Source of the DNA: Desulfovibrionaceae bacterium
GTDB lineage: Bacteria; Desulfobacterota; Desulfovibrionia; Desulfovibrionales; Desulfovibrionaceae
Length of the DNA: 64,000 nt
NCBI GenBank assembly: GCA_015709205.1
Contig: JACCQO010000006.1
Span: 94,422-158,421, forward strand
Direction: 5' to 3'
Shown here: positions 15,542 through 24,359 of the stretch, piece after piece
Position numbering within the stretch: the first letter of the stretch is position 1
How the letters are laid out: every line of letters starts with the position of its first letter
The notes under the pieces: generated by a model
Seen by the model: the letters and a program-made list of their open reading frames with translations, nothing else
Databases searched by the model: none
What the model was told of the DNA's origin: nothing
Made by a program: the position numbers and the translations under genes

Positions 15542-16870
15542 TTAGTATTCCCCTTCCGGATCGATGCCGAACTTCTCCCACTGCGCGGCCGCGGTGGCCT
15601 CGGCCCTCTCCAGTTCCTCGCCCTCCAGCGGGTCGATGACCAGGGCCTCGGCCACCAGCTGCCAGATGTACTTCACCTCGTAATTGAGGCCCTCGTAGAA
15701 CTTGGGCAGCCGCTTCATGATCTGGTCGCGGCAGTTGGAGCAGCCGACCACGACCACGTCCGCGCCCGTGCGCCGGATCTGGTCCACCTTGAAGCGGCCG
15801 TGGTAGGCGGCCTGCTCCTCGAAGGGCATGGGCCACATGCCGCCGCCCGCGCCGCAGCAGTAGTTGGCCTCGCGGTTGGGGGTCATCTCCACGAAGTCGT
15901 CCACGCACTGGTTGATGATCCAGCGCGGCTCGTCGAAGAAGGCGTCGCCGAAGTGCTTGAGCAGTTCGCGGCCGTGTTTGCAGGAGTCGTGCCACGTGAA
16001 GGTCTTGCCCGCGTGCACGGACTTGTCCAGCTTGATGCGCCCCTCGCTGATGATCTCGCGCAGGTATTCGTAGAGATAGATGAAGTTGATCTGGTTCTCC
16101 GGGTTCTCGGAGAAGCAGCGCTTCAGGCCGGTGCGGCAGCCGTAGGACCCGCCGCCGCAGTCGGGCATGATCATGCGCTTGATCTTCTTTTCCTTCACGT
16201 AGTTGATCTTGCGCATGGCCAGCTCGCGCGAGCCGTCGTAGTTGCCGGAGAACAGCGCCCAGTCCACGGCCTCCCAGCCCTCGCTGGGCACGGTCCACTT
16301 GGAGCGCGCGGCGTAGAAGACCTTCCACCACCAGAACTGGTCCTCGTAGTCGCCGTAGACCTCCTTGGAATTGGGGAAGAAGAGGATGTCCGCGTTCTCC
16401 ACGTCCACGGGCACGTAGAACCCCGGGCACTCCTCCTCGGCCAGCTCCACGCCCAGCTCGGCCATGCCCTGGAGGTAGTCCTCCCTGGCGATGGCCAGGT
16501 TGTTGCCGGTGAGCAGGTTGTTCATGGCCCCCTTGTGCAGGGTGCCGGGCACGGCCTCGCGGTCGCGCAGGTGCTTCATGTGCGCGAGGATGGGCACGAT
16601 GTCGATGCCCATGGGGCAGGACAGGGTGCAGCGGCCGCAGCCCGTGCACAGCCAGGGAAAGTTGGATTTGACGACCTCGTCCACCATGCCCAGGGTGAGC
16701 ATGCGCAGGACCTTGCGGGTGTTCCATTCCTCGTTGCCGGGCGCGCCCGAGGAGGGGCAGCCTGCGGAGCAGCTGCCGCAGGACATGCACCGGCTCAGGT
16801 CCAGCTTGGCCAGGTGGGCGCGGATTTCCGAGGGCAGCTCCCGCGGGGTGACCACCTCTAAGGCTTCCAT
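15542..16870 (-). CDS. HdrD/DsrK-like iron-sulfur oxidoreductase
   Basis: ATG 16870 follows AAGGAG; the protein is 442 residues. Two ferredoxin-type [4Fe-4S] motifs come first (CMSCGSCSAGCP about 28-39, CTGCGRCTLSCP about 75-86), with later cysteines in a CCG-type region. A partly degenerate first copy is MPDCGGGSYGCRTG, and a good second copy is WHDSC, NYCCGAGGG and VVGCSNCRDQ. The build matches the HdrD/DsrK group, which handles disulfide or sulfur chemistry at a noncubane cluster. No membrane helix is evident. It is the last gene of the hdr cluster, separated from usp by 112 bases. It may dock to the Hdr complex as an electron output, though its real partner is unknown. Confidence 0.85.
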   Translation of the reverse strand: MEALEVVTPRELPSEIRAHLAKLDLSRCMSCGSCSAGCPSSGAPGNEEWNTRKVLRMLTLGMVDEVVKSNFPWLCTGCGRCTLSCPMGIDIVPILAHMKHLRDREAVPGTLHKGAMNNLLTGNNLAIAREDYLQGMAELGVELAEEECPGFYVPVDVENADILFFPNSKEVYGDYEDQFWWWKVFYAARSKWTVPSEGWEAVDWALFSGNYDGSRELAMRKINYVKEKKIKRMIMPDCGGGSYGCRTGLKRCFSENPENQINFIYLYEYLREIISEGRIKLDKSVHAGKTFTWHDSCKHGRELLKHFGDAFFDEPRWIINQCVDDFVEMTPNREANYCCGAGGGMWPMPFEEQAAYHGRFKVDQIRRTGADVVVVGCSNCRDQIMKRLPKFYEGLNYEVKYIWQLVAEALVIDPLEGEELERAEATAAAQWEKFGIDPEGEY

Positions 16871-16982
16871 GGCCGACTCCTTTGCGCCGCCTGGGCCCGG
16901 GCCGGGATGCGGCCCGGGCGCGGCGCGGTATGCGCGCGGTAGGCGCGCGGTCGGGGGCGCGGCCGGGCCGCGCCCCGTGCGG

Positions 16983-17915
16983 CTACGCCGGTGCGTGTTC
17001 CCTGGTGTCCACCACATCGCCGGACTGGTCGTACATCAGGCCGCAGCGCAGGTCGAAGTGGCGGTTGATGCTCATGGTCGGGCACAGGGAGTTGAGCGAG
17101 ACCTGGGCCACGGTGGAGCCCAGGAAGGCCTCCTCGGGGTCGGTGTCCTTGCTGTGGTGGGCCATGAGGATCAGGTCCACCCGCTCCATGCGCGCGATCT
17201 TGAGGATCTCCATGGACGGGCGGCCCTCCCAGCACTCGTAGGTGAGGTTCTCCATGCCCGCCAGCCGCGCGCCGTACTCCTCGACCATGCGCTGCTTGCA
17301 GTCGGCGATGCGCCGCGTGATCTCCTCCTGTCCCAGGTCGCTCGCGTCCAGGGCGTGGAAGAGGATCATCCGCGCCTTGTACTGCCGGGCGAGCTGCGCG
17401 CCGTACTGCACGGCGCACTCGGCCTGCTCGGAAAAGTCCGTGGCGCAGAGGATGGTGTCGAACTTCTGCTCGCCGTAGGGCGCGTCGCGGGTGACGATCA
17501 TCACCGGGCAACGGGCCTTGCGGCTGACGCGTTCCAGGGTGCTGCCGGCCATGCCCCACATCTTGGAGCGCTTCTCGGCGTACTCCTTGGTGTGCGGGCC
17601 CATGATGATCAGGTCCGCGTTGACCTTGCGCGCCACGCGCAGGATCTCGTTGTGCGGCATGCCGGGGACCACGTGGATGCCGTAGTCCGCGAGGCCCTTG
17701 AGCTTCTCGCTGTAGAACGTGCGGATGTTCTCCTTGATGCGTTCGGTCTCGCCGCTGGCCTCCAGATGGCGCACCTGGCCCCATCCCTGTTCCATGCCGG
17801 TCACGTGCAGGATGGTCAGCTTGGCCTCGAAACGCTGGGCAAAGGCGAAGGCCTTGTCGGCCGCGCATTCGCAGACTTCGGACGGGGTGACCGCGAGAAC
17901 GATGTCCTTAAACAT
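16983..17915 (-). CDS. Tandem universal stress protein (two UspA domains)
   Basis: This 310-residue protein has two UspA domains, about 1-145 (start MFKDIVLAVTPSE, then DLIIMGPHTKEYAEKRSKMW) and about 152-290 (FDTILCATDFSEQAECAVQY, DLILMAHHSK). Both keep parts of the ATP-binding signature: GMAGSTLERV in the first and FLGSTVAQVSL in the second (G-S-T). The ribosome site is GGAGG. The gene lies inside the hdr operon, 33 bases after hdrB and before the dsrK-like gene. Usp proteins bind nucleotides and modulate stress responses. Being embedded in an electron-transfer operon suggests it responds to energy state for that complex, which is inference. Confidence 0.9.
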   Translation of the reverse strand: MFKDIVLAVTPSEVCECAADKAFAFAQRFEAKLTILHVTGMEQGWGQVRHLEASGETERIKENIRTFYSEKLKGLADYGIHVVPGMPHNEILRVARKVNADLIIMGPHTKEYAEKRSKMWGMAGSTLERVSRKARCPVMIVTRDAPYGEQKFDTILCATDFSEQAECAVQYGAQLARQYKARMILFHALDASDLGQEEITRRIADCKQRMVEEYGARLAGMENLTYECWEGRPSMEILKIARMERVDLILMAHHSKDTDPEEAFLGSTVAQVSLNSLCPTMSINRHFDLRCGLMYDQSGDVVDTREHAPA

Positions 17916-17948
17916 GGCTGATACCTCCTGCTAGAGGGTTGTTGTCCG

Positions 17949-18896
17949 TTACGCGGGCTCGGTTTCGGGCTCCGCTTGGGGCTCGGCTTGCGGCGCGTCG
18001 GCAAAGCGCCGGGCCACCTTGTCGCGGAAGCGGCGCGTGAGCTCCATGTTGCGCGCGAGCAGCAGCGCCTCCTCGTCCAGGCCGAAGGCCAGCCCCATGA
18101 GCTGCGGCAGGTAGGCCACGGCCACGCGCTCGCCGCCGCCCACGGCGGCCAGGGCCTCGGACTGGTAGGCCTCCAGGTTCATCTGGCACATGGGGCAGAC
18201 CGTGACGATGACGTCCGCGCCCTGGGCGTCGAGCAGGATGCGGCCCGTGGAGCGCAGGGCGACCTCCTTCTTGGTGGCCATGAGCGAGGCCCCGCAGCAG
18301 CGCGCGCCCGAGGACCACGCGTAGGTCTCGGCCCCCAGGGCCTCGATGAGCGGCTCCATGGAGCGCGGGTGCTCGGGGTCGTCGAACTTGGGGTAGGGCC
18401 GGAGGATCTGGCAGCCGTAGTAGGGCGCGACCACCAGGCCCTTGAGCGGAGCGATGACGGCCTCGCGCACCGCGTCCGCGCCCACGTCGTTGACCAGCAC
18501 GTCGAGCAGGTGGCGCACCCGCGCCGCGCCGGACCAGTGCATGTCCTCCACGGCCAGGACCTCGTTGATGTTTCCGGCCAGGGCGCGGTCGCGCCCGGCC
18601 TCCTCGCCCACGCGCAGCAGGTTCAGGTAGCAGGCCGCGCAGGGCACGAGCACGTCCGGCACCCGGGCATCGCGCCCGGCCGAGGCCGCGGCGCGCTCCA
18701 CCAGGGCCAGGTTGCGCGCGGGCAGGGTGTAGGTCAGCAGGCGGCTCACGGACTCCACGGCGCTCGCGCCGCAGCAGGTCCAGTCCTCGATCTCCTCGAC
18801 CTGCGCGCCCAGGTCGGCCATGACCAGCCGGGTGGACGCGTCGTACTCGCGCGCGCTCTCGGTGAGCGAACAGCCGGGGTAGTAGGCGTACTTCAT
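17949..18896 (-). CDS. hdrB: Heterodisulfide reductase subunit B-like protein
   Basis: The 315-residue protein starts at ATG 18896, which overlaps the hdrC stop by four bases. Two CCG domains are clear. The first has YYPGCSLTESAREYD (C9), WTCCGAS (about 40-44) and VPCAACYLN. The second has YYGCQILRP, ARCCGASLM and TVCPMCQMN. Such paired motifs bind the two noncubane [4Fe-4S] clusters that reduce disulfides in HdrB. The C-terminal 40 residues end in a Pro/Glu/Ala-rich tail. It is the expected catalytic subunit of the complex encoded here. The substrate in a bacterium is not known; a thiol/disulfide carrier or protein disulfide is likely. Confidence 0.92.
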   Translation of the reverse strand: MKYAYYPGCSLTESAREYDASTRLVMADLGAQVEEIEDWTCCGASAVESVSRLLTYTLPARNLALVERAAASAGRDARVPDVLVPCAACYLNLLRVGEEAGRDRALAGNINEVLAVEDMHWSGAARVRHLLDVLVNDVGADAVREAVIAPLKGLVVAPYYGCQILRPYPKFDDPEHPRSMEPLIEALGAETYAWSSGARCCGASLMATKKEVALRSTGRILLDAQGADVIVTVCPMCQMNLEAYQSEALAAVGGGERVAVAYLPQLMGLAFGLDEEALLLARNMELTRRFRDKVARRFADAPQAEPQAEPETEPA

Positions 18897-19525
18897 GGCT
18901 TTTCCTCCATTTCCCTGACCTTTGCGAAGAGCGGGCCCAACCGGCCGCGCTGCGGGGATCCGTGCAGCCCGGCCTTGCCCTTGGCCAGCATGCGCAGCCC
19001 CAGGGGCATGAACGAGAAGGGCGCCAGGGGGTCGCGCAGGGCCACGAAGTAGTGGGCCATGAGGTCGGTCTCGTTGACGCGGCCCAGGCGCCGCACGTTG
19101 TCCACGAAGGTCGCGTAGAAGGCCCCGTGCCTGCGCTGGCCTGGCCCGCCGCGCAGGATGGAGGCGCGCTTGAGCGCGGCCATGGCCCGGGTCAGCGGCA
19201 GCCCGCGCGGGCAGCGCAGGGTGCAGCCGTAGCACGAGGAACAGAGGTAGAAGGTCTTGGAGTCCATGACCTCGTCGGCGTAGCCGTGCAGCAGCAGCCG
19301 CCACATCCGGCGCGGGGTCAGGTCCATGGCGAACTGGTTGGGGCACGAGGCCGAGCAGGTGCCGCACTGCATGCACCCGGCGACCATGTGCCGGACCTCG
19401 TCCAGGGCCGCCTCGAGGGCCTGGGCGCGAGGATCGGGCGCGGGGGCCGGGGCGGCCGCCGGTGCCCGGGGGGCCTCGGGAGCCTTGGCCGTTGCGGCGT
19501 CGGCGTGTTCGGTTGCGGGAGCCAT
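18893..19525 (-). CDS. hdrC: Heterodisulfide reductase subunit C-like ferredoxin protein
   Basis: The 210-residue protein has two [4Fe-4S] motifs, CMQCGTCSASCPNQ (about 51-64) and CSSCYGCTLRCPRG (about 95-108). A helical C-terminal part resembles HdrC. The first 40 residues are an Ala/Pro linker (APEAPRAPAAAPAPAPDP), unusual for HdrC and probably unstructured. GAAGGAG precedes the start. HdrC normally wires HdrA to HdrB, and its stop codon overlaps the hdrB start, so 1:1 synthesis is expected. Confidence 0.92.
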   Translation of the reverse strand: MAPATEHADAATAKAPEAPRAPAAAPAPAPDPRAQALEAALDEVRHMVAGCMQCGTCSASCPNQFAMDLTPRRMWRLLLHGYADEVMDSKTFYLCSSCYGCTLRCPRGLPLTRAMAALKRASILRGGPGQRRHGAFYATFVDNVRRLGRVNETDLMAHYFVALRDPLAPFSFMPLGLRMLAKGKAGLHGSPQRGRLGPLFAKVREMEEKP

Positions 19526-19540
19526 GCGCTTCTCCTTCGC

Positions 19541-22500
19541 TTACGCGGGGTCTTCGGTTGGGCCCGTGTCGGCGGCGTCCGGGGCCGCGGTCGCGGGTTC
19601 GGGGTCGCTTTCGGGCGTGGCGGCCGCCGGGGCCGGGGCCGTGCGCGGCGTGGGCAGGTTGCCCAGGGCCGCGTCGATGACGCTCATGACCTGCACGTCC
19701 GTGAAGCCGCGCAGGACGGAAGCGCCGTTGGGGCAGGCCGCGGCGCAGGAGCCGCAGCCCTGGCAGAGCAGTTCGTCGACCACGATGCGGTCGCGGTCCA
19801 GGTCCAGGCTGCGCGCGCCGTAGGGGCAGACGTCGATGCACCGGCCGCAGCGCGAGCACAGGGAGTCGCGCACCTCGGCGACCACCGAGCCGCAGACCAG
19901 CCGCTTTTCCGAGAGCACGCGCACGGCGCGCTGGGCCGCGGCCTTGGCCGAGGCCACGGTCTCGCCCATGGAGCCCGGCGCGCGCGCCAGGCCGCAGACG
20001 AACACGCCCTGCTTGAGGAAGTCCACGGGCCGCCACTTGTAGTCGGCCTCCTGGAAGAACCCGTTGGCGTCCAGGTGCACGCCGAAGATCTCGGCCAGCT
20101 CCCAGTTCTCGTTGGGCTCGATGCCCGTGGACAGGGCCAGGAGGTCCGCATGCACGCGGATGGGCGCGGCCAGCACCGGGTCGTAGGCCGTGATCACCGG
20201 CCTGCCGTCCTCGAATTCCACCTGCGGCCGGTTCTCCGGCGAATAGCGCACGAAGATGGCCCCGGCCTCGCGGGCCTTGGTGTAGTACTGCTCGGAGAAG
20301 CCGTAGCTCATGATGTCGCGGTAGAAGACGTAGACCGGCAGGTCCGGGGCGCGCTCCTTGAGCAGGAGCAGGTTCTTGAGCATCCCGGCGCAGCAGACCC
20401 GGCTGCAGTAGTTGCGGTGTTCGTCGCGCGAGCGCCAGCACTGCATCATGGCCACGCCCGACAGCGCCGAGGCGTCGATCTCGCCCGAAGCCAGCCGCTG
20501 TTCCAGTTCCAGCTGGGTGAGCACGGACTTGTGCACCCGGAAGCCGTAGTCGTAGATGCGCGATTCGTGGCCGCCGGTGGCCAGCACCGTGACCCCGTGT
20601 TCCACCGGGGCCGAGCCCTCGTCCAGGGACACGACCGAGAAGAAGCGCCCGGCGCGGCCCATGGACAGGGCCACGCGCGCGTCGGTGTGCACGGTGATGT
20701 TCGGGTGCCGCGTGACCTGGCCCACCAGGTCCTCCATGAAGCGCACGGGATCCTGGCCGGAGAGGGTGCGGCGCAGCTTCATGGCCGTGCCGCCCAGGTG
20801 CTCGGCCTCCTCCACCAGGGTCACGGGGTAGCCGTGGTCCGCGATGGCCATGGCCGCGGTCATGCCCGCGAGGCCGCCGCCGACCACCAGGGCCGCGCGG
20901 GTGACCTCCTGGGGCTCGGGCAGGGGCGAGGGGTCCGCGCCCATGAGGCGCATCAGGGACATGTGCACGCGGGTGAAGACGTCCTCCTCGGCGCGTTCCC
21001 GGACGGCGGCGTCCGTGGGGTGCTTGGTGCTCATGGCGCCCATGACCAGGGAGTGCACGTCGACCACGTCCATGAGCGCGGGGTTCAGGCCGATGGCCGC
21101 GCCCAGTTCGCGCAACCGCGGCACGTAGGCGTAGGGCATGCACGCGCCGATGAGGATGCGGTTGGGCTCCAGTTCGGCGGCCGCCTCGGCCACGGCCTTC
21201 CAGCCTTCGCCCGTGCAGGCGTTGTCAACGCGCATGACCCGGACCACGGACTCCACGCCCTCCAGGCGGCGGGCCAGGTCGTCCACGTCCAGGGCGCGGT
21301 CCAGGGTCGGGCAGGAGGAGCACAGGGCCGCCAGGATGCGCGGCTGCTCGCGGGAGACGTCGCGGTAGCGCGGTTCGGGCTCGGGCCCGCGGTCCTTGAT
21401 GGGCGCGAAGAGGTTGACCAGGCGCGAGGCGTTGCAGGCCGCGGCCCCGGACTGGATGACCGATTCCGCGATGTCGCGCGGCTGGCCGAAGGCCCCGCCC
21501 GCGAACACGCCCACGCGGCTGGTGCGCGCGGGTTCGAAGTAGTCCGTGGCGCAGAAGCCCCACTCGTTGGTCTCGATCCCCGCGGCGCGGGCCAGCCGCT
21601 GCATGGCCTTGGGCGGCCGAGCGCCCACGGCAAGCACGAGCATGTCGAAGGTCTCGGTGGTGATCCTGCCCGCGTCGTCCACGTACTGCACGCGCAGCGC
21701 GGCCGGATCGTCGGGGTCGGGCAGCACGGTGTGCAGCCGCGCGGGCACGAAGCGCACGCCGTTGGACTCGGCCGTGTCGCGGTAGGACTGGTACTCCTTC
21801 CCGAACACGCGCATGTCCATGTAGAAGACCGTGCACTCGGCCGGACCGCCCTTGCGCCCGAAGGTGCGCTTGCGCGCCAGGTTGGCCTCCTTGAGCGAGA
21901 TCATGCAGCAGACCGAGGAACAGTAGTCGGCCTTCTTCTGCAGGTCGCGCGAGCCCACGCACTGCAGCCAGGCGATGCGCTTGAGCTCCTGGCCGTCGTG
22001 ACGGGCGAGCCGCCCGCCGGACGGTCCCGTCGACGAGCACATCCGCTCGAATTCCAGGGAGGTGACCACGCCCGGCAGGCGGCCGTAGCCCAGGGTCTGG
22101 CCCGCGCCGTGCAGCGGGTCGCCCGGGTCGTAGCAGTCGAACCCGGCGGCCAGCACCACGGCGGCCACGTCCACCTCGATGCGCTCCTCGCTGACCAGGC
22201 GCATGTAGAGCTTGTCCAGCCAGGGCACCAGGGTCGCGGGGTTCAGGGGGCCCACCACGTAGTCGCGCGCACCGAGGTCCACCAGGGCGCGGGCCTCGTG
22301 CTCGCGCTCGGGCGGGCAGGAGGCCACCACGGGCAGGGTGGGCCGGATCTCCTGGGCGCGCTCCAGCAGCCGCTCGGCGTCCGGATCGTCGATGCGCACG
22401 TCGATGACCAGCAGGCGGATGGTCTCGTCCTTGGCCAGGGTGTCCAGGGCTTCCTGGCCGGTCTTGGCGTGGAGGAAGGGGAAGTTCTGGTGCTTGAACC

Positions 22501-23119
22501 ACCCGGCCAGGCGTTCGGCCGCGTCGGGCCGGGGGCTGGCCACCAGGATGCGGAAGTCCTTGCGCTCGCTGAAGCGGAAGTCGATGGCCCGGGTCGGGCA
22601 GGCGTCGTGGCACTGCCAGCAGCGCTCGCAGGAATCCAGGTCCACCACGTAGTGGTTGGGGATGGCGTGGGGCACGGGCAGGTGCACGGCGGTGCGCTGC
22701 GTGAGCCCGGCGTTGAATTCGTGCGGCACGCTCACCGGGCAGGCCTCGGCGCACAGGCCGCAGCCGATGCACTTTTCCGGATCCACGAAGCTGGACTGCC
22801 TGGAGAGCACGGCCTTGAAGGTGCCGGGCTCGCCGGAAAGCTCCAGCAGATCGGTGTGCAGCAGGATGTCGATGTTCTTGTGGAAGAGCCCCTTGCGCAT
22901 GCAGAACTGGCTGGAGGAATCGCGCTCGGTCAGGGGCAGCATCTTGCACATGCCGCAGTGGTCGTTGGGGAACTGGTAGTCGAGCTGGGCCAGGAGCCCG
23001 CCGATGTGCGGGCGGGTGTCCGTGAGGACCACCTTGCGGCCCGTCTCGGCCAGGTCCAGGGCGGCGCGAATGCCGCCGATGCCGGCTCCCACCACCAGGG
23101 CGTCGTAACTCTTGTTCAT
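19541..23119 (-). CDS. Giant HdrA-like protein: two fused HdrA units with an inserted receiver-like domain
   Basis: At 1192 residues this is nearly double a normal HdrA. Unit 1 (1-590) has an FAD site VVGAGIGG (9-16), CGMC (55-58) and two [4Fe-4S] motifs (C117-C127, C164-C174). Residues about 188-305 then fold by pattern as a CheY-like receiver: ILVASPRPDA, RLLVIDVRI with D240, S267, and YVVGPLNP. Acidic pocket residues (now S195/P196) and the lysine (G290) are lost. The FAD domain resumes at VAAVVLAAGFDCYDP. Unit 2 starts with an HdrA N-terminal-like segment (LCSSCPTLD, ACTGEGW, IGACMPY), then a second FAD site VVGGGLAG (745-752), and ends in two ferredoxin motifs (C1088-C1098, C1119-C1129). 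It should carry two flavins and at least four clusters. Confidence 0.9.
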   Translation of the reverse strand: MNKSYDALVVGAGIGGIRAALDLAETGRKVVLTDTRPHIGGLLAQLDYQFPNDHCGMCKMLPLTERDSSSQFCMRKGLFHKNIDILLHTDLLELSGEPGTFKAVLSRQSSFVDPEKCIGCGLCAEACPVSVPHEFNAGLTQRTAVHLPVPHAIPNHYVVDLDSCERCWQCHDACPTRAIDFRFSERKDFRILVASPRPDAAERLAGWFKHQNFPFLHAKTGQEALDTLAKDETIRLLVIDVRIDDPDAERLLERAQEIRPTLPVVASCPPEREHEARALVDLGARDYVVGPLNPATLVPWLDKLYMRLVSEERIEVDVAAVVLAAGFDCYDPGDPLHGAGQTLGYGRLPGVVTSLEFERMCSSTGPSGGRLARHDGQELKRIAWLQCVGSRDLQKKADYCSSVCCMISLKEANLARKRTFGRKGGPAECTVFYMDMRVFGKEYQSYRDTAESNGVRFVPARLHTVLPDPDDPAALRVQYVDDAGRITTETFDMLVLAVGARPPKAMQRLARAAGIETNEWGFCATDYFEPARTSRVGVFAGGAFGQPRDIAESVIQSGAAACNASRLVNLFAPIKDRGPEPEPRYRDVSREQPRILAALCSSCPTLDRALDVDDLARRLEGVESVVRVMRVDNACTGEGWKAVAEAAAELEPNRILIGACMPYAYVPRLRELGAAIGLNPALMDVVDVHSLVMGAMSTKHPTDAAVRERAEEDVFTRVHMSLMRLMGADPSPLPEPQEVTRAALVVGGGLAGMTAAMAIADHGYPVTLVEEAEHLGGTAMKLRRTLSGQDPVRFMEDLVGQVTRHPNITVHTDARVALSMGRAGRFFSVVSLDEGSAPVEHGVTVLATGGHESRIYDYGFRVHKSVLTQLELEQRLASGEIDASALSGVAMMQCWRSRDEHRNYCSRVCCAGMLKNLLLLKERAPDLPVYVFYRDIMSYGFSEQYYTKAREAGAIFVRYSPENRPQVEFEDGRPVITAYDPVLAAPIRVHADLLALSTGIEPNENWELAEIFGVHLDANGFFQEADYKWRPVDFLKQGVFVCGLARAPGSMGETVASAKAAAQRAVRVLSEKRLVCGSVVAEVRDSLCSRCGRCIDVCPYGARSLDLDRDRIVVDELLCQGCGSCAAACPNGASVLRGFTDVQVMSVIDAALGNLPTPRTAPAPAAATPESDPEPATAAPDAADTGPTEDPA

Positions 23120-23159
23120 GGTTCGCTCCTGCGGCTTGCTCCCGCTCGTTTGGCGTGGT

Positions 23160-24323
23160 TCAGTCCGTTCCGCCCGTGACCTCGGCGAACTCCTTCTCCC
23201 GGAACACGGTCAGCGGCGGGGCCTCCTCGGCGTTGCGGCCCGCCTCGTAGCCGAAGGCCCGCTGGGTGCGGTCGCCCACCAGGCGGAAGAGCTCCATGAC
23301 CGGCACTCCGTTGGGGCAGGCGTTGGAACACTGGCCGCAGCCCACGCACGAAAGGGACATGTGCGAAAGGCGCGTGAGGTGGAAGAAGAGGGTGTCCGTG
23401 GGCATGCGCAACTGGCCGTTCTTGCGCGCCCAGCCCATGTACTGCCAGGGCTTGTGGTCGAAGACGTCGGTGAGGAAGACGCACTCCTTGCAGTAGCAGA
23501 CCGGGCAGGCCGCGCGACAGTTGTAGCAGCTGATGCAGTTGGAGAGGTAAGCGCCCAGCTTGCCCAGGCTTTCGGTGGCCGTGGCGGTCTCGGCGAACAT
23601 GGTGTCGCGGTACTCGCTGCGCGCGGCGATCAGCTCTTCCAGCGCGCTTTCGCGTGCCTGGGCGTGGGCCGGATCGGTATCGGAAAGGGCCAGCCGGTTG
23701 AGCAGCCCCTCGCCGCGCGGCGTGTTGGCCGTGATCAGCAGCCGCTGGCCCGTGTCCACGCCGAAGAGCCCGATGTTCAGGTCCGCGCCGCCGGCTGCCG
23801 GGTGCTCGCAGGCCTTGCAGGCGCGGGCCAGGGTGTAGCCCTCGCCGTCGGTGAGTCCCTTGGAGGCCGCGGCCAGGAAGGCCAGGGTGGCTTCGTCGGG
23901 AGCGCGCGAGGCGATGAACCGGGGGTAGTCGGCGTTGGGATAGGCCCCGTAGCAGTCGAAGCCGATGAGAATGACGTTGTCCATGGCCCCCTGGTTGAGC
24001 TTGACCAGTTCGGTGAAGGCGCGCACCTCGCAGGGGCGCAGCACCGCCGCCAGGCTTCCTTCGCCCTCGCCGCGCGTCAGGCGGGAGACGAGCCGGGCCG
24101 CGTTCAGGGGAAAGGACGGGGCCAGGGGGTCGGTGGTCTCCAGCAGGGCGGGGTCCGTGACCAGGGTGGGCATGACCGCGCCCTGGGGGCCGCCGTTGGC
24201 CGAGAGATGCTTGCCCGCGAGCACGCCGCCGGCCAGCCCCTCGGTGAGCAGGCGCGCCAGGAATTCGCGCAGGGCCTTGGTCGGGTTCGCGTCCCGGACT
24301 TCCAGGCTGACTGTGGTCGCCAT
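23160..24323 (-). CDS. FrhB/FdhB-like beta subunit (flavin and Fe-S electron input module)
   Basis: This 387-residue protein starts after GGAGGAAG. The N-terminal two thirds match the FrhB/FdhB family fold (AAVLRPCEVRAFTELVKLNQ then GAMDNVILIGFDCYGAYP). The clustered cysteines CISCYNCRAACPVCYCKECV (about 261-280) and a ferredoxin motif CVGCGQCSNACPNG (about 325-338) follow. In methanogens this subunit binds FAD and oxidises or reduces F420; in formate dehydrogenases it links to the catalytic subunit. Sulfate reducers are not known for F420 dependence, so NAD(P)H, ferredoxin or a formate dehydrogenase partner is more likely. No catalytic formate dehydrogenase or hydrogenase is encoded nearby. 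The gene sits between mvhD and the giant hdrA with gaps of 36-40 bases. Confidence 0.87.
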   Translation of the reverse strand: MATTVSLEVRDANPTKALREFLARLLTEGLAGGVLAGKHLSANGGPQGAVMPTLVTDPALLETTDPLAPSFPLNAARLVSRLTRGEGEGSLAAVLRPCEVRAFTELVKLNQGAMDNVILIGFDCYGAYPNADYPRFIASRAPDEATLAFLAAASKGLTDGEGYTLARACKACEHPAAGGADLNIGLFGVDTGQRLLITANTPRGEGLLNRLALSDTDPAHAQARESALEELIAARSEYRDTMFAETATATESLGKLGAYLSNCISCYNCRAACPVCYCKECVFLTDVFDHKPWQYMGWARKNGQLRMPTDTLFFHLTRLSHMSLSCVGCGQCSNACPNGVPVMELFRLVGDRTQRAFGYEAGRNAEEAPPLTVFREKEFAEVTGGTD

Positions 24324-24359
24324 GTCTTCCTCCAGCAGTGCCGTCGCGCGCGCGACGGG

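Noticed and set aside
18962-23179. 1405-codon open frame on the plus strand
   Set aside because: It runs antisense to the giant hdrA and hdrC genes. Its product is a His/Gly/Ala/Val-rich artefact of high-GC codon bias with no family features.
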